The position numbers were made by a program, and so were the translations under genes. DNA of 59,442 nucleotides from Kosmotogales bacterium (GTDB lineage: Bacteria > Thermotogota > Thermotogae > Petrotogales > Kosmotogaceae): contig JASGMR010000005.1 of NCBI GenBank assembly GCA_030156385.1, forward strand, positions 1-59,442, given 5' to 3'. Below are positions 16,888 to 26,683 of the stretch, in pieces (the first letter of the stretch is position 1; every line of letters begins with the position of its first letter). Below the pieces are notes generated by a model that was not told the DNA's origin, did no database searches, and was given only the letters and a program-made list of their open reading frames with translations.

Positions 16888-17485
16888 TTTTTCACACATA
16901 TTTTTTTATGACGAAGAATATATAATCCCGAAAAAAGGTTCTTTTGATTATAGAACTAAAACGGGAATGATCATAGCTTGGAATGACGAACAGGCTAAAA
17001 TGTTTTTAAATGTTAAACGCATGAAGTGTTTGAGTGTTTTTGGTTTAGAGGGATCCCTTGTGAGAGATGTTGTGTTTGAAAGAAGACAGAGCACTGCGAA
17101 TATCCTTTATTTTAAGTATGAATATGTTAAAAACAAAAATATCGAAAATTATTATCAGTATGAAGTGATTAAACCGATCATGGAGCAAATATCTTTAAGA
17201 GAAGTCACGGAAGACATTTACTGTATGCTCAAGGATTATCAGCACGGTATCGTTAATTTTAAAGACAGGGTAATCAGCGAATGGCTGAACAGAATTTTGA
17301 TCAAAATTAATGATATCGATATTAAAGATTCTATAGAAAGAGCTTTGATAAAATATGTCGGTATAGTAACCAGTAAATTATTATGGAATATTTATCATGG
17401 AGATATTTCGGAAATGGGGAAGGATATTTCGTCCATCGTTTATATTTTCTCCGAGGTCAACTGTGAATGGGAGAAGAGTCTTTAA
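16877..17485 (+). CDS. Unrecognised 202-residue protein before truA
   Basis: I do not recognise this protein. It begins with ATG inside the end of the phosphohexomutase and ends by TAATG overlap with truA, which supports translation in the operon. It has no signal peptide or membrane segment. The N-terminal third has beta-like stretches ([18 protein letters not shown]), and the rest looks helical, with a cluster of isoleucines and lysines. RecO, a DNA-repair protein of similar size, was considered, but I see no RecO motif or zinc site. The function is unknown. Confidence 0.7.
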   Translation: MKNSFSHIFFYDEEYIIPKKGSFDYRTKTGMIIAWNDEQAKMFLNVKRMKCLSVFGLEGSLVRDVVFERRQSTANILYFKYEYVKNKNIENYYQYEVIKPIMEQISLREVTEDIYCMLKDYQHGIVNFKDRVISEWLNRILIKINDIDIKDSIERALIKYVGIVTSKLLWNIYHGDISEMGKDISSIVYIFSEVNCEWEKSL

Positions 17486-18237
17486 TGGTAAGGTTCGCCG
17501 CGGTTGTTTCATATAAAGGAAAAGATTTTTTTGGTTATCAGTGTCAGCCGGGCAAAAGAACTGTACAGGGAGTCTTTGAAGAAGCTTTGAAAATGATACA
17601 TAAAAATGATATAAAAAGTGAAGGGGCGGGAAGAACCGATACGGGGGTTCACGCTTATGGGCAGGTTATAGCTTTCAATTCGGATAAGGACAGATTATCG
17701 GAAAAGATTATGAAAGATGCTTTGAATGCTTATCTGCCGGATGATTTGTATGTGCGAAGGGTTCATTTGGTCAAAAATAATTTCAGTCCAAGATATTTGG
17801 CTAAAAAAAGGATCTATCATTATTATATTTTTAATAACGATGAGCCAAATATGATTTTTAAGGACTACTCCTGGTGGTTTCCGTATTCATTGGATTTGGT
17901 TTCGATGAGAAAAGCGAGTGTATATTTATTGGGTGAGAAAGATTTTTCAAGTTTTAAAACGGGAAAAGATGACAGATCACCGATAAGAACCATTCAATCT
18001 ATAAGAATTTTATCTCTCAGGAAAAATCTTATTCTTTTCAGAATCGAAGGAATTTCATTTTTAAGAAGAATGGTGAGAAACATCGTTGGAACACTTATTA
18101 AAATAGGAACACATGCGTTTGAACCTGATGAAATGAATAACTTTATTCAGGCAAAAAATAGATCGGTCCTTCCGGGAACGGCCCCTGGACATGGACTTTT
18201 TCTTTATAAAATAGTTTTTGATGAGTTTGAAACATGA
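17485..18237 (+). CDS. truA: tRNA pseudouridine(38-40) synthase
   Basis: TruA makes pseudouridine at positions 38-40 of the anticodon arm. From ATG 17485 it has 250 residues and starts [19 protein letters not shown], matching the usual N-terminus; the longer frame from 17467 adds six residues without family support. The catalytic aspartate is Asp52 in [15 protein letters not shown]. The block [17 protein letters not shown] follows near residue 190. Its ATG overlaps the upstream stop. It is the last gene of the long run that starts near 4.4 kb. Confidence 0.95.
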   Translation: MVRFAAVVSYKGKDFFGYQCQPGKRTVQGVFEEALKMIHKNDIKSEGAGRTDTGVHAYGQVIAFNSDKDRLSEKIMKDALNAYLPDDLYVRRVHLVKNNFSPRYLAKKRIYHYYIFNNDEPNMIFKDYSWWFPYSLDLVSMRKASVYLLGEKDFSSFKTGKDDRSPIRTIQSIRILSLRKNLILFRIEGISFLRRMVRNIVGTLIKIGTHAFEPDEMNNFIQAKNRSVLPGTAPGHGLFLYKIVFDEFET

Positions 18238-18429
18238 ACGAATTTGAATTTCTGTACCATTTACATTTATACAATTGTTTTTGAGTTAACTGAACAAATT
18301 TATAAAAATCCCTTTCTTAATAAAGGAAGTGGTATTTTTATTTTATTTATGATTACGCGATTTTTAGTTTTGATCATTGCTGTTAGAAAGGGTTAAAAAT
18401 TTTTAAAAGTCTGGGGACGATTGACGATT
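18238..18429 (+). other. Intergenic stretch with a weak terminator-like hairpin and a possible promoter
   Basis: CCTTT (18311-18315) and AAAGG (18322-18326) can form a five-pair hairpin, followed at a short distance by T-rich DNA, which could be a weak terminator after truA. Further on, TTGATC (18370-18375) and TAAAAA (18394-18399) are spaced by 18 bases and could be a poor promoter. A GGGGA (18413-18417) lies 12 bases before the ATG at 18430. None of these is strong. Confidence 0.35.
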
Positions 18430-19872
18430 ATGAAGAAATTATTTTTATTAATATTCATTCTACTGATAGTTTTGGCAAGCGGTCAGGACATTTTTGATTT
18501 TGTTCCGAGTGACTTTGGTTATTTTTTGGTTATAAATAAAACTTTGGATTATTTTGATTATTTAAAAAATAATTCTCCTTTTTTCAATGTATATTTCAGT
18601 AAAGAGGGTTTCAATGCTGAAAATATAATTTTCAGTTATATAGATGCAGCAGGGTATAATTATGAAGTTGATACCTCAATTCTTAAAAAATCTTTGAATA
18701 ATGAAATATTGATTGCTGGAGATAATCTTGATTTAAATATACAGGATTTTTTGGTTTTTGATCCTATATATTATATTGAATTATTTAAATCCAGCAGTGG
18801 GAAAGTTTTCTTGATATGGGAAACTGAGAATTCTTCTTCTTTAATCGAAGCTATTTCAGCGGTTTTGAATTTAAGTATTTTTAAACAAAAGGGAGAAGAT
18901 ATTCATGAATTAAGAGGAAATGGAGTGTGTTTTTATTATAAAACATATGAGAATTACTTATTAATAGGAAGTACGAAGGAATCTTTAAATACCGCGGATG
19001 AAGTGTATTCATCCAAGGACAATAACTTGTTATCGGATGAAGATAAGAAAAAATATATTTCGGAAAAAATGAAGGATACATGGTTAACGGGTTACTTCGA
19101 CAGCAATAAATTTTCTATTGATTTAGGTATTAAGGCTTCATTTTCAACAAAAGAGACGTATCTGTTTGCTCTTCCAAAGGATGATGCCCTAGTCGTTGAA
19201 ATTAATCAAAAAATGATTTTTCTGAATAAGGATGAATTAATCGATTATTATACTAATTATAAAAATCAAAAAAAAGAGTTGGAAAAAATGATCTTCGGTG
19301 ATTATGTTGTTTTCTTTCCTTCCGAGAGCATAGGAACCTTGACTAATGAATTGTCTAATTGGTTTGAAATAAATCTTGAGCAATATTCATATCTGGCCAA
19401 TCTATTTATTAAAAGTATAGAAAGCAGTGAGAATTATGCAAGAATTTTCGGGGATATTTTTGGAGATAAGGCTGATTTTTCCGTGATCTTTAATTTAAAT
19501 GACGCTCATAGAGAAGATTTTATTAATTACGTTTCCGGTAATTTAAAAAAGTATTCTGAAGGTATTTATTTTTGTCAGGTGGGAAATAGTTCGGTAAATT
19601 TGTATGTCTTTTTGAATGAGAATGAATTAGTGATAACCACTCTTTTACCCGAGAATTTTAAAGACAAAATAAAAAAAGGATTTAAATTGAGCGAGTATCA
19701 AACATTTTCAGAACTCAAGAAAAAAAGTATGGATGACGTTATAATAGAGGGTTATCTGGATTTAAGTGTAATTTTTGAAGAGTATTTGGGTATCTCCGTA
19801 AAAAGTGCTTTATTATTTCAGCAGAATATTGATCAGGATGGAAATGCAAAGTATTATATAATGGTAAAATAA
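18430..19872 (+). CDS. Exported protein of unknown function
   Basis: From ATG 18430 the protein has 480 residues and opens with a clear signal peptide (two lysines, then a run of Leu, Ile and Phe, ending LASGQD). There is no lipobox cysteine, so it is probably released to the periplasm or attached otherwise. The rest alternates strand- and helix-like segments, with repeated motifs around Y-F-D-S and several references to a beta-rich fold. The general look recalls DUF3352-type exported proteins, but I cannot confirm that. The longer frame from TTG 18421 adds only three residues. It precedes secA by 14 bases and may be co-transcribed with it. Confidence 0.7.
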   Translation: MKKLFLLIFILLIVLASGQDIFDFVPSDFGYFLVINKTLDYFDYLKNNSPFFNVYFSKEGFNAENIIFSYIDAAGYNYEVDTSILKKSLNNEILIAGDNLDLNIQDFLVFDPIYYIELFKSSSGKVFLIWETENSSSLIEAISAVLNLSIFKQKGEDIHELRGNGVCFYYKTYENYLLIGSTKESLNTADEVYSSKDNNLLSDEDKKKYISEKMKDTWLTGYFDSNKFSIDLGIKASFSTKETYLFALPKDDALVVEINQKMIFLNKDELIDYYTNYKNQKKELEKMIFGDYVVFFPSESIGTLTNELSNWFEINLEQYSYLANLFIKSIESSENYARIFGDIFGDKADFSVIFNLNDAHREDFINYVSGNLKKYSEGIYFCQVGNSSVNLYVFLNENELVITTLLPENFKDKIKKGFKLSEYQTFSELKKKSMDDVIIEGYLDLSVIFEEYLGISVKSALLFQQNIDQDGNAKYYIMVK

Positions 19873-19886
19873 ATGGAGTGATTTAG

Positions 19887-22349
19887 ATGGGATTATTTGA
19901 ATCTGTTTTTGATAAGAATGAAAGAATTTTGAAACCATATTATAGAATATTGAAAAAAATTAATTTTTACAAAGATGAAGTTTCGTCCTTGAAAGCGGAA
20001 AGTTTTGCCGATAAGACGAATGAATTTAAAGACAGACTTGCGAAGGGAGAAGCAAAAAAATCAATTTTACCCGAAGCATTTGCCTGCGTCAGAGAGGCGG
20101 CTAAACGAACGATCGGGCTATTTCCGTTTGATGTTCAGATAATAGGGGCACTTGCACTGAATGATGGAAATATAGCGGAAATGAAAACCGGTGAGGGGAA
20201 AACACTGGTTGCAACAATGCCGCTGTATTTGAATGCATTAATGGGTAAAGGAACTCATATAGCAACTGTTAATGATTATCTGGCGAAAAGAGATGCGGAA
20301 TGGATGGGACCTGTGTATGAATATATGGGTTTAAAATATGGTTTTATCCAATCAGGAATGAAACCGGCCGAGAGGAAAAATGCCTATGAGGCCGATATAA
20401 CATATGGAACGGCGAATGAGTTTGGGTTTGATTATCTCAGAGATAACCTCAGCTATAGTTTGGAAAACAAAGTTCAAAGAGGACATTTCTTTTCGATCGT
20501 AGATGAAGCTGATTCAATTTTGATCGATGAAGCCAGAACTCCTTTGATAATTTCAGGACCTAAAGAGGATTCGTCAAATTTGTATAAGCAGTTCGCATCT
20601 ATTGCAAAAAGGTTTAAAATTGGAAAAGACTATACGATTGATGAAAAGGAAAAAAGTGTAAGTCTTACTCAAGATGGAATAGAGCATACTGAAAGTATAT
20701 TGAATATTGAAAATTTATACGATCCGGATAACTATAAGTATGTTTTTCATTTGACCAACGCTTTAAAGGCTATCAACTTCTTTAAATTGAACGATCAATA
20801 CGTAATAAACAACGGAGAAGTTATAATTGTGGATGAGTTTACAGGTAGATTACTTCCCGGAAGAAGATACAGCGAAGGGTTACATCAGGCTATCGAAGCA
20901 AAAGAAAGGGTTCAAATAAAAAAAGAAAGTGTTAACTACGCCACAATAACTTTTCAAAATTATTTTAAGATGTATGAAATCCTTTCCGGGATGACGGGTA
21001 CGGCCGTTACCGAAGCCTCTGAGTTTGAATCGATTTATGATGCGAAGGTTTTGGCTATACCTACGAATATGCCGGTCATCAGGAAGGATAAAGATGATTA
21101 TGTTTATAGATCCAAAGATGAAAAATATGAAGCAATTGTTGATGATATAGTCAAAAGATATGAAATGGGACAACCGGTTTTGGTTGGTACTACATCCATA
21201 GAAAAGAGTGAAATGTTCAGTAAAAAACTAAAAAATAAAAATATACCTCATCAGGTCCTGAATGCAAAATTTCATGAAAAAGAAGCCGAGATCGTTGCAA
21301 AAGCCGGTGAAAAAAACACGATCACGATAGCGACCAACATGGCGGGAAGAGGAACTGATATAAAATTAGGTGATGAAGTAAATGATCTTGGTGGCCTTTA
21401 TGTTATAGGTACGGAAAGACATGAAAGCAGAAGAATTGACAATCAGTTGATAGGAAGATCCGGAAGACAGGGTGATAATGGAGAATCAAGATTTTATCTT
21501 TCTTTAGAAGATGATATGATCCGACTTTTTGGCGGAGAAAAATTAGAAAAGTTAATGGATATTATAAAAATAGAGAAAGGCGAACCGATCGAAAATTCGC
21601 TGCTCACAAAGGTGATAAATTCTGCACAAAAAAAGATTGAAGGAATACATTTCGGGGTGAGAAAAAATTTATATGAACTGGATTTGGTAATGGATAAATT
21701 GAGAACCGAAATATATGGGCATAGAGACTGGATCTTAAAGGGTGAAAACATAGAGGATCATTTTAAAGAAATGGTTCTGGAATCCGTAAATAGAAAATTG
21801 GCCGAATATGAATCGATACCCGACAAGAAAGAATTAAAGAAAATATTTGGGTTTCTTGATGAAAAACAAATTGAAGAAATTCATCGAGAAAACATAGTTT
21901 CCATACCTGATCTTGAAAAAATTGTGGAAGATAAAATTCTGGAAACTTTCAATGATAAAAAAGAGGAATATGAAGAAGAATTCAAAGAAATATTTAAATA
22001 TATTGCTTTGAGAGTCATAGATGAAAATTGGAAACGTTTTTTAGAAGGCTCGGAACAAGTTAAGGATTCTATAAGGTTAAGAGCTTATGGTCAGAAAGAT
22101 CCATTGATTGAGTACAAAAAAGAAACATACAAGCTTTTTGAAGAGATGGTAGATTCAATTAACGATCAAACGATAGATTACATGATGAGAGTAAAAAAGA
22201 TCGATAAGGAAAAATCTGAAGCAAAGGCACAAAAGGATTTCAATATGCTTAATGCTGTTCATAGTGATTTTTCTTCTATTTCTTCAAAAGATAAAAAAGA
22301 GAGTTCAAAGGACGTTAAACATACCAGACGGTTTAAAGTGAAAAAATAA
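19887..22349 (+). CDS. secA: Protein translocase ATPase SecA
   Basis: SecA drives export of unfolded proteins through SecYEG using ATP. The 820-residue protein has the Walker A motif MKTGEGKTLVATMP near residue 99, VNDYLAKRDAEWMGPVY, the Walker B region DEADSILIDEARTPLIISGP near residue 206, and ATNMAGRGTDIKLG and GRSGRQGDNGESRF in the second motor domain. The helical scaffold follows (RVIDENWKRFLEG). The C-terminus is short and basic, without the zinc-binding cysteine motif found in many SecA proteins, so contact with SecB is not expected. secY is at 41188. Confidence 0.97.
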   Translation: MGLFESVFDKNERILKPYYRILKKINFYKDEVSSLKAESFADKTNEFKDRLAKGEAKKSILPEAFACVREAAKRTIGLFPFDVQIIGALALNDGNIAEMKTGEGKTLVATMPLYLNALMGKGTHIATVNDYLAKRDAEWMGPVYEYMGLKYGFIQSGMKPAERKNAYEADITYGTANEFGFDYLRDNLSYSLENKVQRGHFFSIVDEADSILIDEARTPLIISGPKEDSSNLYKQFASIAKRFKIGKDYTIDEKEKSVSLTQDGIEHTESILNIENLYDPDNYKYVFHLTNALKAINFFKLNDQYVINNGEVIIVDEFTGRLLPGRRYSEGLHQAIEAKERVQIKKESVNYATITFQNYFKMYEILSGMTGTAVTEASEFESIYDAKVLAIPTNMPVIRKDKDDYVYRSKDEKYEAIVDDIVKRYEMGQPVLVGTTSIEKSEMFSKKLKNKNIPHQVLNAKFHEKEAEIVAKAGEKNTITIATNMAGRGTDIKLGDEVNDLGGLYVIGTERHESRRIDNQLIGRSGRQGDNGESRFYLSLEDDMIRLFGGEKLEKLMDIIKIEKGEPIENSLLTKVINSAQKKIEGIHFGVRKNLYELDLVMDKLRTEIYGHRDWILKGENIEDHFKEMVLESVNRKLAEYESIPDKKELKKIFGFLDEKQIEEIHRENIVSIPDLEKIVEDKILETFNDKKEEYEEEFKEIFKYIALRVIDENWKRFLEGSEQVKDSIRLRAYGQKDPLIEYKKETYKLFEEMVDSINDQTIDYMMRVKKIDKEKSEAKAQKDFNMLNAVHSDFSSISSKDKKESSKDVKHTRRFKVKK

Positions 22350-22361
22350 CAGGTGATAAAA

Positions 22362-23456
22362 TTGATTGATTATGAAATAAAACAAAAATATTCAGAATTA
22401 TTTGAAAAGTTCAATTCTATAAAAGATACGGTGGATTGTGAAAAATTGAATAGTGATTTGAAGAAGATTGAAGAGGAACTCTCCGATCCTTCTGTATGGG
22501 GGGATCAGAAGAAGGCCGCTGATTTGGGGGTGAAAGCTCAGCATCTGAGGGATAACATTTCGATGGTATCAAACTTAGACAGCATATTCAGTGATTTAGA
22601 TGTTGCGCTGGAACTGGAAGAAGAAGACGAATCGATGATCGATACCATTAATGAATTACTGGAGGCGGCTCAAAAAAAGGTGTATGATTTCGAATTTAAA
22701 GTATTATTGAATGACAAATTTGATAGAAACAGTGCCTTTGTAAGTATTCACCCGGGTGCAGGTGGAACGGAATCACAGGATTGGGCCTCCATGCTTTTAA
22801 GAATGTATTTGAGATGGGCCGAAATGAATAATTACAAAATAAACGTAGTTGATGAACAACCTGGTGAAGAGGCCGGAATCAAAAGTGTTACTTTCAAAAT
22901 TACAGGAGAATATGTATATGGAAAAATGAAATATGAATCCGGTGTGCACAGATTGGTGAGAATTTCTCCCTTTGATTCCAATAGCAGGAGACATACTTCG
23001 TTCGCTTCTTTATCTGTTTTTCCGGATATAAATGACGAAATCGAAATAGATATCAAGAGTGAAGATTTAAGGATAGACACATACAGGGCAAGTGGAGCCG
23101 GAGGACAGCATGTAAATAAAACAGATTCCGCTGTGCGCATAACCCATCTACCAACGGGTGTAGTTGTTGCGTGTCAAATAGAAAGATCCCAGCATCTCAA
23201 CAAAGCAACTGCTATGCAGATGTTGAAGGCGAAATTGTATTCACTGGAAATGGAGAAAAAGCAGAGAGAGAAGAAAAAACTCATGGGAAACCAGAAGGAC
23301 ATTGCATGGGGTAGCCAGATCAGATCCTATGTTTTTATGCCATATACGATGGTAAAAGATCATAGGACGGATTATGAAACCGGAAATATAAATGCGGTGA
23401 TGGATGGTTACATTGACGATTTTATAGAAAAGGAACTTTTGTATTTTTGTAAATAG
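22362..23456 (+). CDS. prfB: Peptide chain release factor 2
   Basis: RF2 ends translation at UGA and UAA. Its key motifs are present: Ser202-Pro203-Phe204 for stop-codon reading and Gly247-Gly248-Gln249 for peptide release (in RASGAGGQHVNKTDSAVR). From TTG 22362 it has 364 residues. AGGTG (22351-22355) is spaced for this TTG and overlaps the GTG at 22353 that opens the longer frame. The frame is continuous: the in-frame UGA and +1 frameshift site found near codon 26 in many bacteria is absent, so RF2 is not autoregulated that way here. It follows secA by 12 bases. Confidence 0.95.
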   Translation: MIDYEIKQKYSELFEKFNSIKDTVDCEKLNSDLKKIEEELSDPSVWGDQKKAADLGVKAQHLRDNISMVSNLDSIFSDLDVALELEEEDESMIDTINELLEAAQKKVYDFEFKVLLNDKFDRNSAFVSIHPGAGGTESQDWASMLLRMYLRWAEMNNYKINVVDEQPGEEAGIKSVTFKITGEYVYGKMKYESGVHRLVRISPFDSNSRRHTSFASLSVFPDINDEIEIDIKSEDLRIDTYRASGAGGQHVNKTDSAVRITHLPTGVVVACQIERSQHLNKATAMQMLKAKLYSLEMEKKQREKKKLMGNQKDIAWGSQIRSYVFMPYTMVKDHRTDYETGNINAVMDGYIDDFIEKELLYFCK

Positions 23457-23519
23457 TGCATATTTTATAATTTAATTTAAAATCAATATATAATTATAAA
23501 AATAGATTGATTTTTAACA

Positions 23520-23546
23520 TTGATATTATTAAATTTGAGTTAAAAT
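23520..23546 (+). promoter_or_regulatory. Possible promoter for the rsmH-ftsL-ftsI unit
   Basis: TTGATA (23520-23525) and TAAAAT (23541-23546) are separated by 15 bases, shorter than the ideal 17. The 110-base gap before rsmH is very AT-rich, which makes chance matches likely. A start of transcription near 23553 would give a short leader before the ATG at 23567. Confidence 0.35.
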
Positions 23547-23566
23547 GGAGTCAGTAAAGAGAGTTT

Positions 23567-24454
23567 ATGAGAAGAGAATATGGTTCGTTCCACAAAAGCG
23601 TACTTCTGAAAGAATCGTTGGATTTTTTGATACATGATGAGAATGGTTTGTATGTGGATTGTACGGCTGGAGAAGGCGGACATACCAAGGAAATTTTAGA
23701 GAACTATCCAAACATAAACATCGTTTCTATTGATCGTGATAATGAGGTTTTGGAAATTGCAAAGAGAAAATGTTTGGATTATGAGGACAGAGTTACATTT
23801 TATTATTCTTCATATTTTGATTTCGACGAAGTATTGAGAAAAGAAGGTCTAAAAAAAGTCAGTGGATTCCTATTGGATGCGGGAATTTCAAATTATCAAT
23901 TGAAAGCTGAGGGTAGAGGATTTTCCTACGACAGAAACGAAGATTTGGATATGAGAATGGATCTTAATTCGAATGTTTCTGCAAAAGATATCGTAAATGG
24001 TTATAGTTTGAAGGATCTGAGTAGAATTATCGTTGAATATGGTGATGAGCGGAGATTTGGCAGAAAAATTGCCTATTCAATATTGAGGCGCAGACCCATA
24101 AATACTACCGAACAATTGGTAAATGCTATAAAAGCAGCGATTCCACCATCGATAAGATACGGATCAAAAAGACATTTTGCATCTAGGACATTCCAGGCGA
24201 TTAGAATCGAAGTAAACAAAGAACTCTATATTCTGGAAGAAACATTAAAGAAAATGCCGAAATACTTGGTCGAAAATGGAAGAATTGTTATTATTTCTTT
24301 TCATTCTTTGGAAGATAGAATAGTTAAAAATTTTTTTAAAGGGGAAAAAGATTTAGAGATAATCACAAAAAAGCCTTTTTTACCTTCCGAAGAAGAATTA
24401 AGAGCGAATCCTCAAGCTAGAAGTGCAAAATTGAGGGCAGCGAAGCGGGTTTAA
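23567..24454 (+). CDS. rsmH: 16S rRNA (cytosine1402-N4)-methyltransferase
   Basis: RsmH (MraW) methylates C1402 in the decoding centre of 16S rRNA with S-adenosylmethionine. The 295-residue protein has the start FHKSVLLKESLDFL, the SAM-binding motif YVDCTAGEGGHTKEIL, FLLDAGISNYQLK, RTFQAIRIEVNKEL and IVIISFHSLEDRIVKNFF. GAGAG precedes the ATG at close range. It is the usual first gene of the division and cell wall cluster, and the two genes after it fit that order. Confidence 0.96.
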   Translation: MRREYGSFHKSVLLKESLDFLIHDENGLYVDCTAGEGGHTKEILENYPNINIVSIDRDNEVLEIAKRKCLDYEDRVTFYYSSYFDFDEVLRKEGLKKVSGFLLDAGISNYQLKAEGRGFSYDRNEDLDMRMDLNSNVSAKDIVNGYSLKDLSRIIVEYGDERRFGRKIAYSILRRRPINTTEQLVNAIKAAIPPSIRYGSKRHFASRTFQAIRIEVNKELYILEETLKKMPKYLVENGRIVIISFHSLEDRIVKNFFKGEKDLEIITKKPFLPSEEELRANPQARSAKLRAAKRV

Positions 24455-24507
24455 ATTTTAGAAACATTTTTTATTTTTTATTTTTTGTAGTGTAAGGAGA
24501 GACGAAA

Positions 24508-24795
24508 ATGAGAATCATAACAGCGAAGCGGAATGAGCTGGAAATTGTCCAGCCACAAACTTTTACTTTAAAAAGAAGTGAGCGTTTATTCTTAAATGTA
24601 ACTGCAGTAATAGCTATTCTTTGTTTATGTCTTACTCTGTTTGTTTTTCCATTCTGGTTGGGAAATGTTACCGAACAAAACCTTGATAAAATTCGTCTAT
24701 ATCAAAGAGATATGGAGGAACTTAGTGTCTATATTAGTGATATAGATACTAAAATTAGTTATTATGGTACAATGAATGAGTCGGTTGGTTTTTAG
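24508..24795 (+). CDS. FtsL-like bitopic division protein
   Basis: The 95-residue protein has a cytoplasmic N-terminus of about 28 residues, one hydrophobic segment (about 29-53, LNVTAVIAILCLCLTLFVF) and a short outside part of about 40 residues with a helical, coiled-coil-like spacing (DKIRLYQRDMEELSVYISDI). Sequence identity to FtsL cannot be claimed, as that family is very variable. The position between rsmH and an FtsI-like transpeptidase, size and topology are those of FtsL, which forms the FtsQLB core of the divisome. AAGGAG precedes the ATG. Confidence 0.65.
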   Translation: MRIITAKRNELEIVQPQTFTLKRSERLFLNVTAVIAILCLCLTLFVFPFWLGNVTEQNLDKIRLYQRDMEELSVYISDIDTKISYYGTMNESVGF

Positions 24796-24835
24796 AAATC
24801 AAATTGTTTTCAGGTGATTTGTTCGGGAGAGGTAC

Positions 24836-26683
24836 TTGAGTAAAAGAATAAACAAAAGAATAACGCTAATATTTTCATTTATACTATTGCTTATGATGAT
24901 TTTTGGGGGCGTAGCTACTTATTATGCTATTTTCAAAGAAATCAATCTTTCGGATCTGTTGAGTTCCCAATTGATTCCCCCAACAAGGGGAAATATTTAT
25001 GATAAGCAAGGTAGACTCTTAGCGAGTGACTCGGTTTATTTTATCGCATCTTTAGATACGAGTTATTTAGGAAGAAATCTTTCAGATGAAGAGGCTGAAG
25101 AGGCCTTTCATGATATGGCTTCGGATTTTAATCTTAAATTCAATGTTATATATAATGATTATTTGAATAAGAAGAATTTCATAGAATTGGGTAACTCCAA
25201 TAACAGGGAAATATTGGAAGCAAAAATCAATAATTCCTATAAAAAATTTGTTGCCATTAATATTGTCTATGAAAGAAATTCCATCGATGATTATGGTTTA
25301 CGTAAAATTCTGGGCGGAGTCACAAAAAATGAATACAACCTTTCCGTTGGTGTTAATGGAATTGAAAAGGAATATGATGATTTACTTACAGGAAAGGAAA
25401 GTGGGCGCATATACAGTAAATATTCGGGTATTTATAAGAAAGACCCGGTTAATGGCGATGACATATTTATTTCGGTGGATTTGAAATTACAGGAATTGGT
25501 GTACAAAGAAGTGAAAAAGGCCATTGAATTCAACAATGCAGTTGGAGGAAGTGCGATTTTGTATGAATCGAAAACGGGAAGAGTTCTTGCTGAAGTGAGT
25601 ATTGATTCGAGATACAACTGGAATGTCGGACTTCAGGGGATATTTGAACCCGGTTCGAGTATAAAACCTTTGATTTATGCTTTTGCACTTGAAAGTAATT
25701 CAATTACTCCTGAATCGACTTTTTTATCTGTAGAAAAAATAAAACCTGTTTCTTCCCTGGATTATTATATTCATAATACAGACGGAGAAAAATTTGGAGT
25801 GATTAATTATGAGCAAGCCATAATTCACTCTTGTAATGTTTCAACTGTACAAGTTGCACAGAGGATTTTGAATAATATTGGAGAAGATGGTTTTTATAAT
25901 GAATTGGTGGAAATCGGATTAGGAAGAAAGACCGGAGTTGATTTACCATTTGAAAATGAAGGATTGCTGTACAATCCCAAAGATTGGTCGCTTGTGAGCC
26001 CATATAATTTTGTGATAGGACAGGGGATGAATGTTAATTTGTTTCAGATATCGAGAGCTTTGAATTCATTTGCTGCGGACGGAAAGTTATTCGATCCCAG
26101 TTTTTTGGTGGCATATGAGGAAAATGGGGAAATAATTAAAGTTGATCCCAAAGTGGAAAGAGTACTCTTTTCAGAAGATACTGTGAATATGATGATTCCA
26201 GTGCTTGAGAGTGTTGTAGCGAGTGGAACAGGTACTATGGCCAGAGTTGACTCTGTCGCCATAGGTGGAAAAACGGGAACTGCTCAAAAGCCCGGACCTA
26301 CGGGTTACAATCACGAAGATTATTACTCTATATTTTGGGGATTTTTTCCTGCTGACAACCCGACATATAGTTTATATATAATGATAGATAATCCAAGGAA
26401 TGGGGATTATTTCGGTGGCGATGTCGCTGCTCCGGCTTTTAAAAATATTGTGGAGGGTATTTACGATTTAGAAATCGAAGAACAAAATTTCGATGGTTTT
26501 TATAAATGGAAAATTCCCGATTTCAAAGGTTACACTATACAGGACGCACATGAGATATGTGATCTGTATTCTATTGATGATATTGTAATACACGGAGAAG
26601 GTATAGTCATTGATCAAAAACCCGATCCAGGGACAACACCATCGAATAAAATAGAATTGTGGTTTGAAAAAAGGGCGTTTTGA
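24836..26683 (+). CDS. FtsI/SpoVD-like class B penicillin-binding protein with one PASTA domain
   Basis: This is a peptidoglycan transpeptidase anchored by an N-terminal membrane helix (about 9-31). The 615 residues include the dimerisation domain (PPTRGNIYDKQGRLLASDS near 48) and the catalytic motifs: Ser274-x-x-Lys277 in PGSSIKP, Ser332-Cys-Asn334 and Lys479-Thr-Gly-Thr482. A single PASTA domain (about 555-613, beginning WKIPDFKGYTIQDAHEI) closes the protein, as in SpoVD and PBP2x types. The TTG start has GGGAGAGG (24822-24829) in front. In this neighbourhood the division transpeptidase FtsI is the most likely role. Confidence 0.9.
   Translation: MSKRINKRITLIFSFILLLMMIFGGVATYYAIFKEINLSDLLSSQLIPPTRGNIYDKQGRLLASDSVYFIASLDTSYLGRNLSDEEAEEAFHDMASDFNLKFNVIYNDYLNKKNFIELGNSNNREILEAKINNSYKKFVAINIVYERNSIDDYGLRKILGGVTKNEYNLSVGVNGIEKEYDDLLTGKESGRIYSKYSGIYKKDPVNGDDIFISVDLKLQELVYKEVKKAIEFNNAVGGSAILYESKTGRVLAEVSIDSRYNWNVGLQGIFEPGSSIKPLIYAFALESNSITPESTFLSVEKIKPVSSLDYYIHNTDGEKFGVINYEQAIIHSCNVSTVQVAQRILNNIGEDGFYNELVEIGLGRKTGVDLPFENEGLLYNPKDWSLVSPYNFVIGQGMNVNLFQISRALNSFAADGKLFDPSFLVAYEENGEIIKVDPKVERVLFSEDTVNMMIPVLESVVASGTGTMARVDSVAIGGKTGTAQKPGPTGYNHEDYYSIFWGFFPADNPTYSLYIMIDNPRNGDYFGGDVAAPAFKNIVEGIYDLEIEEQNFDGFYKWKIPDFKGYTIQDAHEICDLYSIDDIVIHGEGIVIDQKPDPGTTPSNKIELWFEKRAF

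Noticed and set aside
22362-22460. Programmed frameshift in prfB
   Set aside because: The reading frame is continuous, with no early in-frame UGA.
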